Shown piece after piece: positions 52,518-62,377 of a DNA stretch of 64,000 nt; positions within the stretch are counted from its first letter, which is position 1, and each line of letters opens with the position of its first letter. The DNA is taken from NCBI GenBank assembly GCA_043778255.1, contig JAYWGN010000055.1:11142-75141 (forward strand), written 5' to 3'. The notes beneath the pieces are model-generated. The model did not search any database and was not told the DNA's origin. It saw only the letters and a program-made list of their open reading frames with translations. This DNA comes from JAYWGN01 sp043778255. GTDB lineage: Bacteria > Bacteroidota > Bacteroidia > Chitinophagales > Chitinophagaceae. The position numbers were made by a program, and so were the translations under genes.

Positions 52518-53537
52518 ATGAAAATAGTATCACTTTTTGCGGGGTGTGGTGGTTTAGATTTAGGACTAATAAATGCTGGCCATCAAATTGTATATGCATC
52601 TGATATTGATAAAGATTGTAGGCTAACTTATGAATACAATATTGGAAATCATTTTCATTTGGAAGACGTTTATAATTTAGATACTGCAATATTGCCTCAA
52701 TATGATTTGCTAGTTGGTGGTTTTCCTTGCCAAGGCTTTTCGGTTGCTAATTTGTATCGCTCAGTTGAAGATAAACGAAACTTATTATACACACAAATAG
52801 TAAGAATAGTAGAAGAAACAGCACCACCATTTTTTTTATTAGAGAACGTACCAGGCATACTAAGCCTCGAAAAAGGGGAAGTAGTAAAAATAATACAAAA
52901 TGAGTTTGAAAATATAGGGGTTAACAAAGGCGGAAAAGGTTATGAAGTGAAACGAGTATTGCTTAATGCGGCTGATTATGGCGTACCGCAAAACAGAAAG
53001 AGAGTATTATTTTTAGGCATTTCCAAAAAAATAAGTGAAAAGTTAAGAACAGAAATGTTTACACATTTTCCTCCCAAACCAACACATACCAAAGCCACAG
53101 GCAATTGCTTAGTACCACATATTACATTAAGAAATACAATAGAAAACCTCCCAGAACCAGGCACAAAAGAAGCTAAAAATATATATAACCAAATAGGAAC
53201 AAACCACAGAGTTAAAATAAATGGCTATTTAGGTAATAGAGCTTTAGACTGGGATAAACCAAGCCCAACTATAGTGGGTAGAGGTGGCGGAACAGGTGGT
53301 CCAGTAATAGCTGTTCACCCTAACTTGCATAGAAGATTTACTGTACGGGAAACAGCAAGGATACAATCTTTCCCCGATGATTTTGTATTTCATGGTTCGG
53401 TATCATCACAATTTAGGCAAATAGGCAATGCAGTTGCAGTTGACTTTGCTTATAATATTGGCTTAGCTTTAGCTAAAATAGAAACAACACTAACCAACTA
53501 TAAACTTTCTAAGCGAAGAAATCTTGTTTTGGTTTGA
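52518..53537 (+). CDS. DNA (cytosine-5)-methyltransferase (second)
   Basis: This 339-residue enzyme has the C5 motifs I (SLFAGCGGLDLGL), IV with nucleophile Cys71 (GGFPCQGFS), VI (LLENVPGI), VIII (QNRKRVLFLG) and a C-terminal RQIGNAV. The target recognition region is short (about 190-265). It is not close to the NgoBV-type methyltransferase in the window. Its 3' end overlaps by 48 bp a convergent gene that I interpret as the cognate restriction enzyme. Specificity unknown. Confidence 0.94.
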   Translation: MKIVSLFAGCGGLDLGLINAGHQIVYASDIDKDCRLTYEYNIGNHFHLEDVYNLDTAILPQYDLLVGGFPCQGFSVANLYRSVEDKRNLLYTQIVRIVEETAPPFFLLENVPGILSLEKGEVVKIIQNEFENIGVNKGGKGYEVKRVLLNAADYGVPQNRKRVLFLGISKKISEKLRTEMFTHFPPKPTHTKATGNCLVPHITLRNTIENLPEPGTKEAKNIYNQIGTNHRVKINGYLGNRALDWDKPSPTIVGRGGGTGGPVIAVHPNLHRRFTVRETARIQSFPDDFVFHGSVSSQFRQIGNAVAVDFAYNIGLALAKIETTLTNYKLSKRRNLVLV

Positions 53538-54485
53538 AGTTAATAGTAAACTCTCAATGGCATTATAGTCTGGTATTACAGTAAGTAGGTCAAATTCAAA
53601 TTTTTCCTTTGCAATTTCTTTAAATAGTTTAAGGTCAGTAATTCGTATAGCATTACCTTCAATTCTTGTACTAATAAATCCGTCATTAACTTTTTTAAGT
53701 ACTAAATTAATAAAATCTTTATTATCTATAATGTAAATGATAAACTTTGATTGGTGTTTTATATATATTAAAAAGTCATCTTTATACACACCTTGTAATA
53801 ATATTTTAAACCTATCAAGGTATTCCGCTAATTTACCTTTAGCTTTAATGTAAGCAATCATACTAGCCAATTGCGTTGAAGATCCCAACCCTATTTTTTT
53901 GTAAATAATACCATTGTATTCAAGGTCAATCACTCGTTTTCTTTCTTGTACTTGCAATAATTCTGTTATGCCACTTATACCTTTTATGGTTGATTGAAAC
54001 TCAAAAGCTCCAAAATTAATTTCATTGTTTGTTGGCACTAAGGATTTGATAGATAGCTTATACAAATTATTAGCTTTTGAGTTAAAGAAAAATAAATCTC
54101 CTTTATCTCTATAATTAGAACAAACTAAATCGAGTACAGTTTTTTCAAAAAGTTTTATCTCATTATCTGTTAGTAATGTTTCAATTTTTGGATTTTCTTT
54201 GCTTAACTCATCTCCAGTAGATAGGGCAAACAAACTTGATAAGCGTTGTTCTATTCGTTTGCCAGTAATGTTTTCTTTGTATATGCTAAAATGATTTATA
54301 CTAAGGTGAAAGTCAAATAGTATTAATTGTGCAAGTTTGTCTCCGCTCTTTGCATTATTAAATAGTTGTTGAATACTTTTACAGAGACTAGTTAAATTAG
54401 TTACCGTAATTTTTTTTTGATGCTTATACTCCTGATATAAATCAATTGGGATATATGGAAATAATGTTAAATTCGACAAACTCAT
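53490..54485 (-). CDS. putative type II restriction endonuclease of unrecognised family
   Basis: This 331-residue protein without signal peptide or membrane helix converges on a C5-methyltransferase gene with a 48-bp overlap of the 3' ends, the same layout as the NgoBV pair 41 kb away. Residues about 125-150 show D-x-F-F-F followed by YKLSIKSLVP, compatible with a PD-(D/E)xK-like core where S-I-K replaces E-x-K. A FGAFEFQSTIKG strand follows. I do not recognise the family. The assignment rests on context and this weak motif. Confidence 0.5.
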   Translation of the reverse strand: MSLSNLTLFPYIPIDLYQEYKHQKKITVTNLTSLCKSIQQLFNNAKSGDKLAQLILFDFHLSINHFSIYKENITGKRIEQRLSSLFALSTGDELSKENPKIETLLTDNEIKLFEKTVLDLVCSNYRDKGDLFFFNSKANNLYKLSIKSLVPTNNEINFGAFEFQSTIKGISGITELLQVQERKRVIDLEYNGIIYKKIGLGSSTQLASMIAYIKAKGKLAEYLDRFKILLQGVYKDDFLIYIKHQSKFIIYIIDNKDFINLVLKKVNDGFISTRIEGNAIRITDLKLFKEIAKEKFEFDLLTVIPDYNAIESLLLTSNQNKISSLRKFIVG

Positions 54486-54587
54486 ATATCTTCAAAGATA
54501 AAGCATAACAAACTAAATTATAAGGGTAACAATAATATTGTTACTTTAGCAACACCACATAAGTGTACTAAAAAAAATATAACAATT

Positions 54588-55058
54588 GTGATAATAGTAA
54601 TTGAACAAATAACTACACCTAACCATCAATTAGAAACTGTAAAACAATTATTTATGGCTTATGCCAATGAGTTAAATGAAGATTTATGTTTTCAAAACTT
54701 TGATGCCGAATTACAAAACCCCTTACTCAAATATGCACCGCCAACTGGTGCATTATTAGTAGCTATATATAACCAACAAACCGTTGGCTGCATAGCCTTA
54801 CAGCAAATAGAACCCAACATAGCCGAAATGAAAAGGCTATACGTACTACCCCAATACCGCAAATATAAAATAGGCGAAGCCTTAGTTGTAGCGTCAATAA
54901 AAATAGCCAAAAGCATGCAATACACTACAATGAAATTAGACACTTTGCAAAAGTTACAACCCGCCATAATGCTGTATCAAAAACTAGGGTTTACCCATAC
55001 CAATGCTTACTATGCCAACCCACTACCCAATGTAGTGTATATGCAAATGGAGATTTAG
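54588..55058 (+). CDS. GNAT-family N-acetyltransferase
   Basis: This 156-residue protein has the acetyl-CoA-binding motif A (MKRLYVLPQYRKYKIGEAL, the Q/RxxGxA/G pattern) and YQKLGFTHTNAYYANPLPNVVYMQMEI as the C-terminal B motif. It starts with GTG at 54588. The substrate is unknown. It is monocistronic between a restriction gene and an S46 peptidase. Confidence 0.85.
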   Translation: MIIVIEQITTPNHQLETVKQLFMAYANELNEDLCFQNFDAELQNPLLKYAPPTGALLVAIYNQQTVGCIALQQIEPNIAEMKRLYVLPQYRKYKIGEALVVASIKIAKSMQYTTMKLDTLQKLQPAIMLYQKLGFTHTNAYYANPLPNVVYMQMEI

Positions 55059-55178
55059 GAGGTTTGGGGTGGAGTGTATAATTTATTAAAAAAAACAAAA
55101 GCCTCTTTCTTATCCCTAAATTTATTTTACACCAACCCCAATATTTTTTTATATTTACTCAAATAATAAATTACAACA

Positions 55179-57344
55179 ATGAAAGCTATCAAACTATTAT
55201 TAATACTAGGTATTGTAACCCTCAAATCATTTGCCGATGAAGGTATGTGGTTGCCGTTTTTGTTAGAGTCGCTCAACCAAAAAGACATGAAAGCAATGGG
55301 TATGAAAATAAATGCAGCTGACATTTATGATATTAATAAGGGCAGCCTTAAAGATGCTGTAGTACAATTTGGTGGCGGTTGCACTGGCGAAATTATAAGC
55401 AACCAAGGCTTAGTGCTTACCAACCACCACTGTGGCTTTAGTTATATACAAAGGTTAAGCACACTGGAGCATAATTATGTAAACGATGGTTTTTTTACAA
55501 AAAACACCACTGACGAACTACCAGCTGTAGGGCTTTCGGTAACATTTATAAGCCGTATGCAAGATGTAACAAGTACTATACTTAAAGGCATTACCAATAC
55601 ACTAACTGAAGATGAAAGGCAAAGCCAAATTGATAAAAATATAAGCGACTATAAAACTTCGCTTAAAAAAGAAAGTTACGAAGCTGCCACCATACGCCCA
55701 TTTTATAATGGCAATATGTATATACTAATTGTAAGTGTAGTATATACCGATATAAGGTTGGTAGCAGCACCACCACAAAGCATTGGTGCTTATGGTGCCG
55801 ATACTGATAATTGGGTGTGGCCAAGGCATGCAGCCGACTTTTCGGTGTTTCGTATATATGCCGATGCTAATAATAAACCTGCAGCTTATAGCCCCAGCAA
55901 CAAACCATTTACCCCAAAAAAATCATTAAATATTAGTATGAGTGGTGTTAATGAAGGCGACTTTACAATGGTAATGGGTTTTCCTGGCCGAACTAACGAA
56001 TACCTACCTGCAATAGCCGTTAAGCAAACCCTAGAAACCAACAACCCACTCAAAATTAACATACGAAACCAAGTGCTAAAAGCCCAAAAAAGCTACATGC
56101 AAAACGATGCTACTATTAAGTTACAATACGGCAGCAAATATGCTGGTATTGCCAATGCTTGGAAAAAATGGATTGGCGAAAACCTTGGCTTACAACAAAG
56201 TAATGCCGTACAAAAAAAATTAGCTTATGAAAACACATTTACCCAAAAAATAAATGCAAACCCAAGCTGGAAGGCTACTTACGGAACATTGCTACCACAA
56301 CTTAATGAACTGTACAAACAAGCAGAACCCTATTTTTATACAAGAGATGCATTTAACGAAACCATAGGCAATTGCGAAATACTAACACAAGGTGTACAGC
56401 TTAATAATTTGGAAAAATTGTTAGAAGCCAATAACGATGAAAAAATTAGCAAAGAAAAACTAGCTATAATTGATCGTATGAAAGGCTTTTATAAAGATTA
56501 TAATACCAAGGTAGATGCAGCAGTATTACAACAAGTGCTTACCCTATATTTTAATAAAGTTAATACTAGCTATTGGGGTACTACCACTACTCAAATAATG
56601 GAGTATTATAAAAACGATATTACAGCAATTGTAAATGATGTATTTGCAAATTCATTTATAATAAATAAAGAAAAACTGGAAAGCCTAATGCAACAAACCG
56701 ATAACAAACTTATATACAATACATTAATTAACGACAAGGGCTACCGCCTTGCAAATGCCTTACGGCAGGGCTTTGTAGTAAATGCAGCAAGTAATATTAA
56801 TAATTTGCAAGCACAAATTAATACTTTGCAACGCCAATACATGCAAGCACAAATAGTGGTAATGGCAGGTGTACGAAATTTTTACCCCGATGCAAATAGC
56901 ACACTTAGGGTAACGTATGGTAAGGCAAAAGGCTACCAAGCTAAAGATGCTGTTACTTACGCCTACCGAACTTACTTAGATGGTGTAATTGAAAAATATA
57001 TACCTAACGATTATGAGTTTGACACACCCCAAAAATTAAGAGAGTTGTACCAAGCTAAAGATTATGGACAGTACGGCATTAACGGCAAAATGCCCGTTTG
57101 CTTTATAGCAGCCAACCATACTACTGGTGGCAACAGCGGCAGCCCAGCATTTGATGCTTATGGTAATTTGGTTGGGTTAAACTTTGATAGGGCTTGGGAA
57201 GGTACAATGAGCGATATAAATTACGACCCTACTATATGTCGTAATATAATGGTGGATATTAGGTACGTACTTTTTATAATTGACAAATTTGGCGGAGCCT
57301 CACAGTTAATAAAAGAAATGAATTTGGTAACTGTAAAAAAATAA
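55179..57344 (+). CDS. S46-family dipeptidyl-peptidase, DPP11-like
   Basis: This 721-residue periplasmic serine peptidase has a signal peptide (KSFADEGMW). The triad is His84 (TNHHCGF), Asp220 (RHAADFSVFR) and Ser653 (GGNSGSP). Arg671 lies exactly 18 residues after the Ser, matching Ser655 and Arg673 of Porphyromonas gingivalis DPP11, the residue that selects Asp/Glu at P1; DPP7 has Gly there. So acidic-dipeptide release is likely. Such enzymes feed peptide fermentation or amino-acid uptake. The next gene encodes a putative metallopeptidase 67 bp downstream. Confidence 0.92.
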   Translation: MKAIKLLLILGIVTLKSFADEGMWLPFLLESLNQKDMKAMGMKINAADIYDINKGSLKDAVVQFGGGCTGEIISNQGLVLTNHHCGFSYIQRLSTLEHNYVNDGFFTKNTTDELPAVGLSVTFISRMQDVTSTILKGITNTLTEDERQSQIDKNISDYKTSLKKESYEAATIRPFYNGNMYILIVSVVYTDIRLVAAPPQSIGAYGADTDNWVWPRHAADFSVFRIYADANNKPAAYSPSNKPFTPKKSLNISMSGVNEGDFTMVMGFPGRTNEYLPAIAVKQTLETNNPLKINIRNQVLKAQKSYMQNDATIKLQYGSKYAGIANAWKKWIGENLGLQQSNAVQKKLAYENTFTQKINANPSWKATYGTLLPQLNELYKQAEPYFYTRDAFNETIGNCEILTQGVQLNNLEKLLEANNDEKISKEKLAIIDRMKGFYKDYNTKVDAAVLQQVLTLYFNKVNTSYWGTTTTQIMEYYKNDITAIVNDVFANSFIINKEKLESLMQQTDNKLIYNTLINDKGYRLANALRQGFVVNAASNINNLQAQINTLQRQYMQAQIVVMAGVRNFYPDANSTLRVTYGKAKGYQAKDAVTYAYRTYLDGVIEKYIPNDYEFDTPQKLRELYQAKDYGQYGINGKMPVCFIAANHTTGGNSGSPAFDAYGNLVGLNFDRAWEGTMSDINYDPTICRNIMVDIRYVLFIIDKFGGASQLIKEMNLVTVKK

Positions 57345-57411
57345 AATACTCCATATAGCGTATTGTTAATGTTAAATGCAATTGTAATATTTGTAAATAT
57401 ATACCAGTGTT

Positions 57412-58293
57412 ATGAATAAAATAAAATGGCTAGTGCTTTGTATTGTAAGTACCTCAAATGTGGTAGCACAACAACCAAACAGTAAAACCACCCAAAGGCA
57501 AAGTACTAGCATATACAAATCGTTACAACTTGCTAAACCAACCAAAGTAAAAAATTATATTAGTACAAGGTACGATGCTCCTTATAACACATTGCACCAA
57601 GTGTGGTACGAAACATTTGCAGAAGAAAAGTTTTTAGAAAAAATGGCAAAAGTGCTTAACAGTGTTTTTAAAATTAACAAACCACTTACCCTATCATGCA
57701 CCGAGTGCAATACCGTTAATGCATTTTACGACCCCGAAAAAAAAGAACTTATACTGTGTTATGAACTACTAGAGTTTATAAAGAACACTTATGAAAGCCG
57801 TTATAACAACCCCGACTCCTTAGGTACAAAAATAGGCGAGGTGTTAACATTCATTTATTTTCACGAAATAGGGCATGCACTAATCGACAATTTAGATGTG
57901 CCACTTACTGGTAAAGAGGAGGATGCGGCCGACTACTTTGCGTTTTATATATTAGCAAGCAATCAAGTGGCAGAGGGCGTAAAAGCAACAATGGAGGGGG
58001 CTACTTTTTTTAAAGAATTTTATGAGCTTCGCCAAAATGATACAACCTATATAAGGCTCAAAAGTGAAGGAAAAGAGCCACCACTACCGTTTTGGGACGA
58101 ACATAGCTTTGAAATGCAACGGTTTTACACACTCTTTAGTTTAATATATGGTAGTAACCCTATAAAGTACGATTACCTAATTAACGACGGTTACCTTGGC
58201 TACCGCCGACCACAAAATGCAGTAAGCGAATACGGCAAAATAAAAAGAGGCTGGGATAGAGTACTAAAAAATTATATAAAGTGGCATAAATAA
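57412..58293 (+). CDS. DUF4344-type putative metallopeptidase
   Basis: This 293-residue protein has a signal peptide (NVVAQQPN) and the zinc-protease motif HEIGH (His151, Glu152, His155), followed by EEDAADYFAFYIL, which supplies the third ligand region. This matches the putative metallopeptidase family DUF4344. A CTEC pair occurs at about 101-104. It is exported, possibly to the periplasm or outside. It follows the DPP11-like gene by 67 bp and may work on the same peptides. Confidence 0.85.
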   Translation: MNKIKWLVLCIVSTSNVVAQQPNSKTTQRQSTSIYKSLQLAKPTKVKNYISTRYDAPYNTLHQVWYETFAEEKFLEKMAKVLNSVFKINKPLTLSCTECNTVNAFYDPEKKELILCYELLEFIKNTYESRYNNPDSLGTKIGEVLTFIYFHEIGHALIDNLDVPLTGKEEDAADYFAFYILASNQVAEGVKATMEGATFFKEFYELRQNDTTYIRLKSEGKEPPLPFWDEHSFEMQRFYTLFSLIYGSNPIKYDYLINDGYLGYRRPQNAVSEYGKIKRGWDRVLKNYIKWHK

Positions 58294-59181
58294 AATGAGG
58301 GATTCGGTTGTAAATGGCATAAAATCTTTTCTTACTTTTATTAGGGCAACCCTTTAACCACGAAGTGGTTAAATAACATTTGCCGTGAATTTAATTCACG
58401 GGTTAAATAATATGTTGCTGTAAATGCAATTCACTGAAATCAATAAATGCCGTGAACCCTATCCATTAAAGTCCGAAGAAGTTTTGTTCAGCCATCCCTT
58501 TAACCACGAAGTGGTTAAATAACATTTGCCGTGAATTTAATTCACGGGTAAATAATAAGTTGCTGTAAATGCAATTTACGGGTTAAATAATATGTTGCCG
58601 TAAATGCAATTCACTGAAATCAATAAATGCCGTGAACCCTATCCATTAAAGTCCGAAAAAGTTTTGATTAGCCATCCCTTTAACCACGAAGTGGTTAAAT
58701 TACATTTGCCGTGAATGTAATTCACGGGTTAAATTATATGTTGCTGTAAATGTAATTCATGGAAATCAATAAATGCCATTGAAAAAATCCCAGAAATCAA
58801 TAAATGCCGTGAAAGCAACCCATTAAAGTCCGAAAAAGTTTTGTTCAGCCATCCCTTTAACCACGAAGTGGTTAAATAACATTTGCAGTGAATGTAATTC
58901 ACGGGTAAATAATAAGTTGCCGTGAATTTAATTCACGGGTAAATTATATGTTGCCGTAAATGCAATTCACTGAAATCAATAAATGCCGTGAACCCTATCC
59001 ATTAAAGTCCGAAAAAGTTTTGTTCAGCCATCCCTTTAACCACGAAGTGGTTAAATAACATTTGCCGTGAATTTAATTCACGGGTTAAATAATATGTTGC
59101 TGTAAATTAAATTCATGGGTAAATAATAGGATGCCGTAAATTTAATTCACGGGTAAAATAATAATTGCAGCCAAATAAATT
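58294..59181. repeat. array of about 180-bp repeats with nested palindromes
   Basis: No gene is visible. The core CCCTTTAACCACGAAGTGG (with the palindrome TTAACCAC-GAA-GTGGTTAA) occurs five times, starting at 58350, 58496, 58676, 58853 and 59032, so the spacings are 146, 180, 177 and 179 bp. Between the cores, shorter units with GCCGTGAATTTAATTCACGG (itself palindromic) recur two to three times per copy, followed by a conserved ATTAAAGTCCGAAAAAGTTT. The copies are nearly identical, so this is a satellite-like, structured repeat family. It is not CRISPR. Confidence 0.9.
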
Positions 59182-59853
59182 CTACTGTGGCAAACTGCCC
59201 TGTGGTGCTAACATTTGCCCAGTGCTACGGTACAAGGTATATTCGCTGAGGTCTTGTTTGGCTTTAAAGCCAGTTTGGTTGCCATCGCCATGCATATCTT
59301 GCCCATCGTGGGTTTTAAATCTAAATTTGCCGTAAGTGTATATAGTCTCAAGGGCTTGGTCCCACCACAAATCATCGCACCAAAGGGTATCTTGCTTTAA
59401 GGCGTTATAGCATTTTACACTATCTTTCAAATATACTTTGTTGTTAAACTCAGTATATTTTCCAAACTTGGAGTATATATGACTCTCCACCACATTAGTA
59501 TCCACACCTTGTGGCAAAGCAGCATTTATTACAAAAAATTCGGTGTGTAAGCCTTTTGTAAATTCAATACGAGTACTATCACTTGTGTAACGTATCATAA
59601 GCGGTGCTGTAAGCCTTGCTTTCATTATACCACTTTGCGACAAATAACTCACCACATTCCTGCTCTCTTCTATAGCTAATTTTGTTTTATCAAACACAGT
59701 TAAATCAGCCTTAGTATTGCTACAATTACTAGTACATAATGCAAGTAGTAGCAACCCAATTATTGTAGGGCTTTTTTTTGCTAGTAAGCAAATGCTATTA
59801 AGGTTTATGTATTTATTTTTATACAATAAAAAAATATTATTTATAAGCCGCAA
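59182..59853 (-). CDS. lptC: LPS export periplasmic protein LptC
   Basis: This protein of about 223 residues is anchored by a lipoprotein-type N-terminus (LLLLALCTSNC). It shows the LptC/LptA jellyroll pattern: a Gly-rich opening, SGIMKARLTAPLMIRYTSD, then FTKGLHTEFF, VVESHIYSKFGKYTEFNNKVYLKD and ALKQDTLWCDDLWWDQ. LptC bridges the LptBFG transporter and LptA in LPS transport. The start is uncertain: the frame opens at TTG 59853 and there is no ATG before the lipobox. It sits between the repeat array and a LOG-family gene. Confidence 0.88.
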   Translation of the reverse strand: MRLINNIFLLYKNKYINLNSICLLAKKSPTIIGLLLLALCTSNCSNTKADLTVFDKTKLAIEESRNVVSYLSQSGIMKARLTAPLMIRYTSDSTRIEFTKGLHTEFFVINAALPQGVDTNVVESHIYSKFGKYTEFNNKVYLKDSVKCYNALKQDTLWCDDLWWDQALETIYTYGKFRFKTHDGQDMHGDGNQTGFKAKQDLSEYTLYRSTGQMLAPQGSLPQ

Positions 59854-59881
59854 AGGTAATTAGCAATAAGTTTATGGAATG

Positions 59882-60577
59882 CTAAAAGTTGCTGGCCAAA
59901 GGTTTTTTCTTATAAAATTTATTGACGTAATCCACCACTTCATCTGCAGTATCTAACACTACAAATAAGTCAATATCTTCGGCACTTATATTACCCTCGT
60001 CAAGCATAGTAGTACTTACCCATTCTATAAGGCCTTGCCAGTATTTACGCCCTACTAATATCATTGGCGAATCTTTCATTTTGCCAGTTTGTACCAATGT
60101 TATTACTTCAAAAAACTCATCCATAGTACCAAACCCGCCGGGCATCATTATAAAGCCTTGGCTGTACTTGCCAAACATAGTTTTACGTACAAAAAAGTAA
60201 TCGAAGTGGAGGCTTTTGTCATTATCAATATAAGGGTTAGCTTGTTGCTCAAATGGCAATTCAATATTAAGTCCAATGCTTTTGCCTTTAGCTTGTTGTG
60301 CACCTTTATTGGCGGCCTCCATTATGCCTGGGCCACCGCCAGTTATAATACCAAAGCCTTCTTTGCTTAGCTTATCGGCAATTTCTACCGTTAGTTTATA
60401 ATACTTGTTACTAGCCTTAGTTCTGGCACTGCCAAATATTGAAATACTTGGGCCAATTTTGGCCAATTTTTCAAAGCCCTCTACAAACTCTGCCATTATT
60501 TTAAATATTTGCCAACTGCTATGTGCTTTACTTTCGGTCCAATCTCTTTGCTTGGCTACTCTACTGTGTTTTGCCAT
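59882..60577 (-). CDS. LOG/TIGR00730-family Rossmann protein (long form)
   Basis: This 231-residue protein has the family signatures GGGPGIMEAANKGA and PGGFGTMDEFFEV with the conserved Arg/Glu used for nucleotide-sugar hydrolysis. LOG-type enzymes cleave nucleoside 5'-monophosphate sugars to release the base and ribose 5-phosphate. It has an extra N-terminal basic helix (MAKHSRVAKQRDW). A second, shorter LOG gene lies about 1.8 kb to the right on the opposite strand. Confidence 0.92.
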   Translation of the reverse strand: MAKHSRVAKQRDWTESKAHSSWQIFKIMAEFVEGFEKLAKIGPSISIFGSARTKASNKYYKLTVEIADKLSKEGFGIITGGGPGIMEAANKGAQQAKGKSIGLNIELPFEQQANPYIDNDKSLHFDYFFVRKTMFGKYSQGFIMMPGGFGTMDEFFEVITLVQTGKMKDSPMILVGRKYWQGLIEWVSTTMLDEGNISAEDIDLFVVLDTADEVVDYVNKFYKKKPLASNF

Positions 60578-60683
60578 ATTATTTTACGGTATTTATATTT
60601 TTTTTGTATTAAAAAAAAGAAAGCCAATAATGTAAATTGCTGCTACACTATTGGCATATTTTAGTGTTTCAAATATAGCTACA

Positions 60684-62300
60684 TTATTTTTTTTGGCTAA
60701 TGCCAAAAAGCCCTAAAAATGTGAAAATGCCATTTATTAAAAGCAATTCAACTCCAATTTTATAACCACCAACTATACGTAATTGTTTTATTTTTTCGGT
60801 ACAGCTAATAGCGTAATCTTTTACTATTAATTTGCCTCCAAACATTTCAGTCGATTTTACTTTCAAGTTTTCAATAAATGTACCATTCAATTTAAATTTA
60901 TCCTGATACCACTGTGGGTCATTATAAAAATCTAAATAAAAAGTTAGCATTACCGCACCAATACATACAGTAGCTATCCAATAAGCATTTACTTTACGTT
61001 TAGTTAATATGCCAAAGGCAAATAGCCCTAGCAAGGGCCCATAAGTAAACCCTGCAATTTTAAGTATAAAATCAATAATTAGGGGGTCGTCAATCCATTT
61101 GAATATAAGCACTAACAAAAAGAATATAACGGCGAATGTAAGGTGCACCGAAAGCCTAAATTTCTTTTTTCCTTTTTCATCCAAATGGTTCTTTTTATTA
61201 ATAGCAGCAATATCAATACAATAGCTACTAGTTAGTGCAGTAATAGCACCATCTACACTTGGAAACAGGGCAGATATCAAAGCAATTATAAATATTATTC
61301 CCATTGCTGTTCCAAAAGTGCTTTTTAATGCAATAGTAGGAAACAATTGATCAGGGGTACATACAATTATGTTGTTTTGTTTGGAGTATAAATAAAGTAA
61401 TCCGCCTAATAATAAAAACAGAAAATTTACAACAATTAGTACCGTGCTAAAAGTCATCATATTTTTTTGCGAATCTTTAAGCTTATTTACACTAATATTT
61501 TTTTGCATCATTTCTTGGTCAAGCCCCGTCATAGCAATAGTTATAACTGCTCCTCCCAATATTTGTTTTAAAAAAAATGACTTGTTATTTACATCAAAAT
61601 CAAAAATGGAAAATAAATTTGGACCGTCGGGTTTTGCAGGGTTTAGTAAAGTGTTGCTAAATTTTGTGAGGGTTGCACCCAAACTCAAATCCATAGCTTG
61701 CATTAAACAAATTATACTTACAACAAGTCCAATTAGCATACCACTAGTTTGTAGTGTATCGGTATATACTATAGTTTTTACACCACCTTCAAATGTGTAT
61801 AGGAGTATCATTAATAATATTACAAAAGCCGTAACCCAAAATGGTATACCAATTTCATTAAATATAAAAATTTGTAAAATATTAACCACCAAATATAGCC
61901 GAGCAGTAGCACCCAAAGTACGTGATAATATAAAGAAAGAAGAACCTGTTTTGTGGGCACTCATACCAAATCTATTTTCCAAGTAGGTATATATGGAGGT
62001 TAAGTTCATTTTATAATACAATGGTAGCAACACATAAGCAATAACCAAATAACCTATAAAATACCCAATTACAATTTGAAAGTAATTGAACCCACCACTA
62101 CCAACACCACCCGGTACACTCACAAAAGTTACACCGCTTAACGATGTGCCAATCATACCAAAGGCAACCAACATCCAATTACTGTTTTTGTTGCCACTAA
62201 AAAACGATTCGTTACTACTGTTTTTACTAGTAATATATGCCACTAGTAATAATATTAAAAAATAACCTACCACAAAGCCCAACAACAAATACGGATTCAT
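60684..62300 (-). CDS. sodium:solute symporter family protein
   Basis: This 538-residue protein has 13-14 membrane helices of the SSS (SLC5-like) fold. Motifs include GMIGTSLSGVTFVSVPGGVG, SSFFILSRTLGATARLYLV, TDTLQTSGMLIG and GLDQEMMQKNI. The GTSLSGVTF segment corresponds to the conserved Na+-site region. The substrate is not evident. It is flanked by two LOG-family genes and is transcribed divergently from the second. Confidence 0.93.
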   Translation of the reverse strand: MNPYLLLGFVVGYFLILLLVAYITSKNSSNESFFSGNKNSNWMLVAFGMIGTSLSGVTFVSVPGGVGSGGFNYFQIVIGYFIGYLVIAYVLLPLYYKMNLTSIYTYLENRFGMSAHKTGSSFFILSRTLGATARLYLVVNILQIFIFNEIGIPFWVTAFVILLMILLYTFEGGVKTIVYTDTLQTSGMLIGLVVSIICLMQAMDLSLGATLTKFSNTLLNPAKPDGPNLFSIFDFDVNNKSFFLKQILGGAVITIAMTGLDQEMMQKNISVNKLKDSQKNMMTFSTVLIVVNFLFLLLGGLLYLYSKQNNIIVCTPDQLFPTIALKSTFGTAMGIIFIIALISALFPSVDGAITALTSSYCIDIAAINKKNHLDEKGKKKFRLSVHLTFAVIFFLLVLIFKWIDDPLIIDFILKIAGFTYGPLLGLFAFGILTKRKVNAYWIATVCIGAVMLTFYLDFYNDPQWYQDKFKLNGTFIENLKVKSTEMFGGKLIVKDYAISCTEKIKQLRIVGGYKIGVELLLINGIFTFLGLFGISQKK

Positions 62301-62377
62301 ATAATTTTAATTAAAATCGTTAATTACAATTTACTATTTTAGCAAACTTAAATGTAAAATAGATAAAATATTACACT

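Noticed and set aside
58350..59150. CRISPR array or phage att region
   Set aside because: The 180-bp units are nearly identical throughout, including the intervals, and there is no integrase or cas gene.
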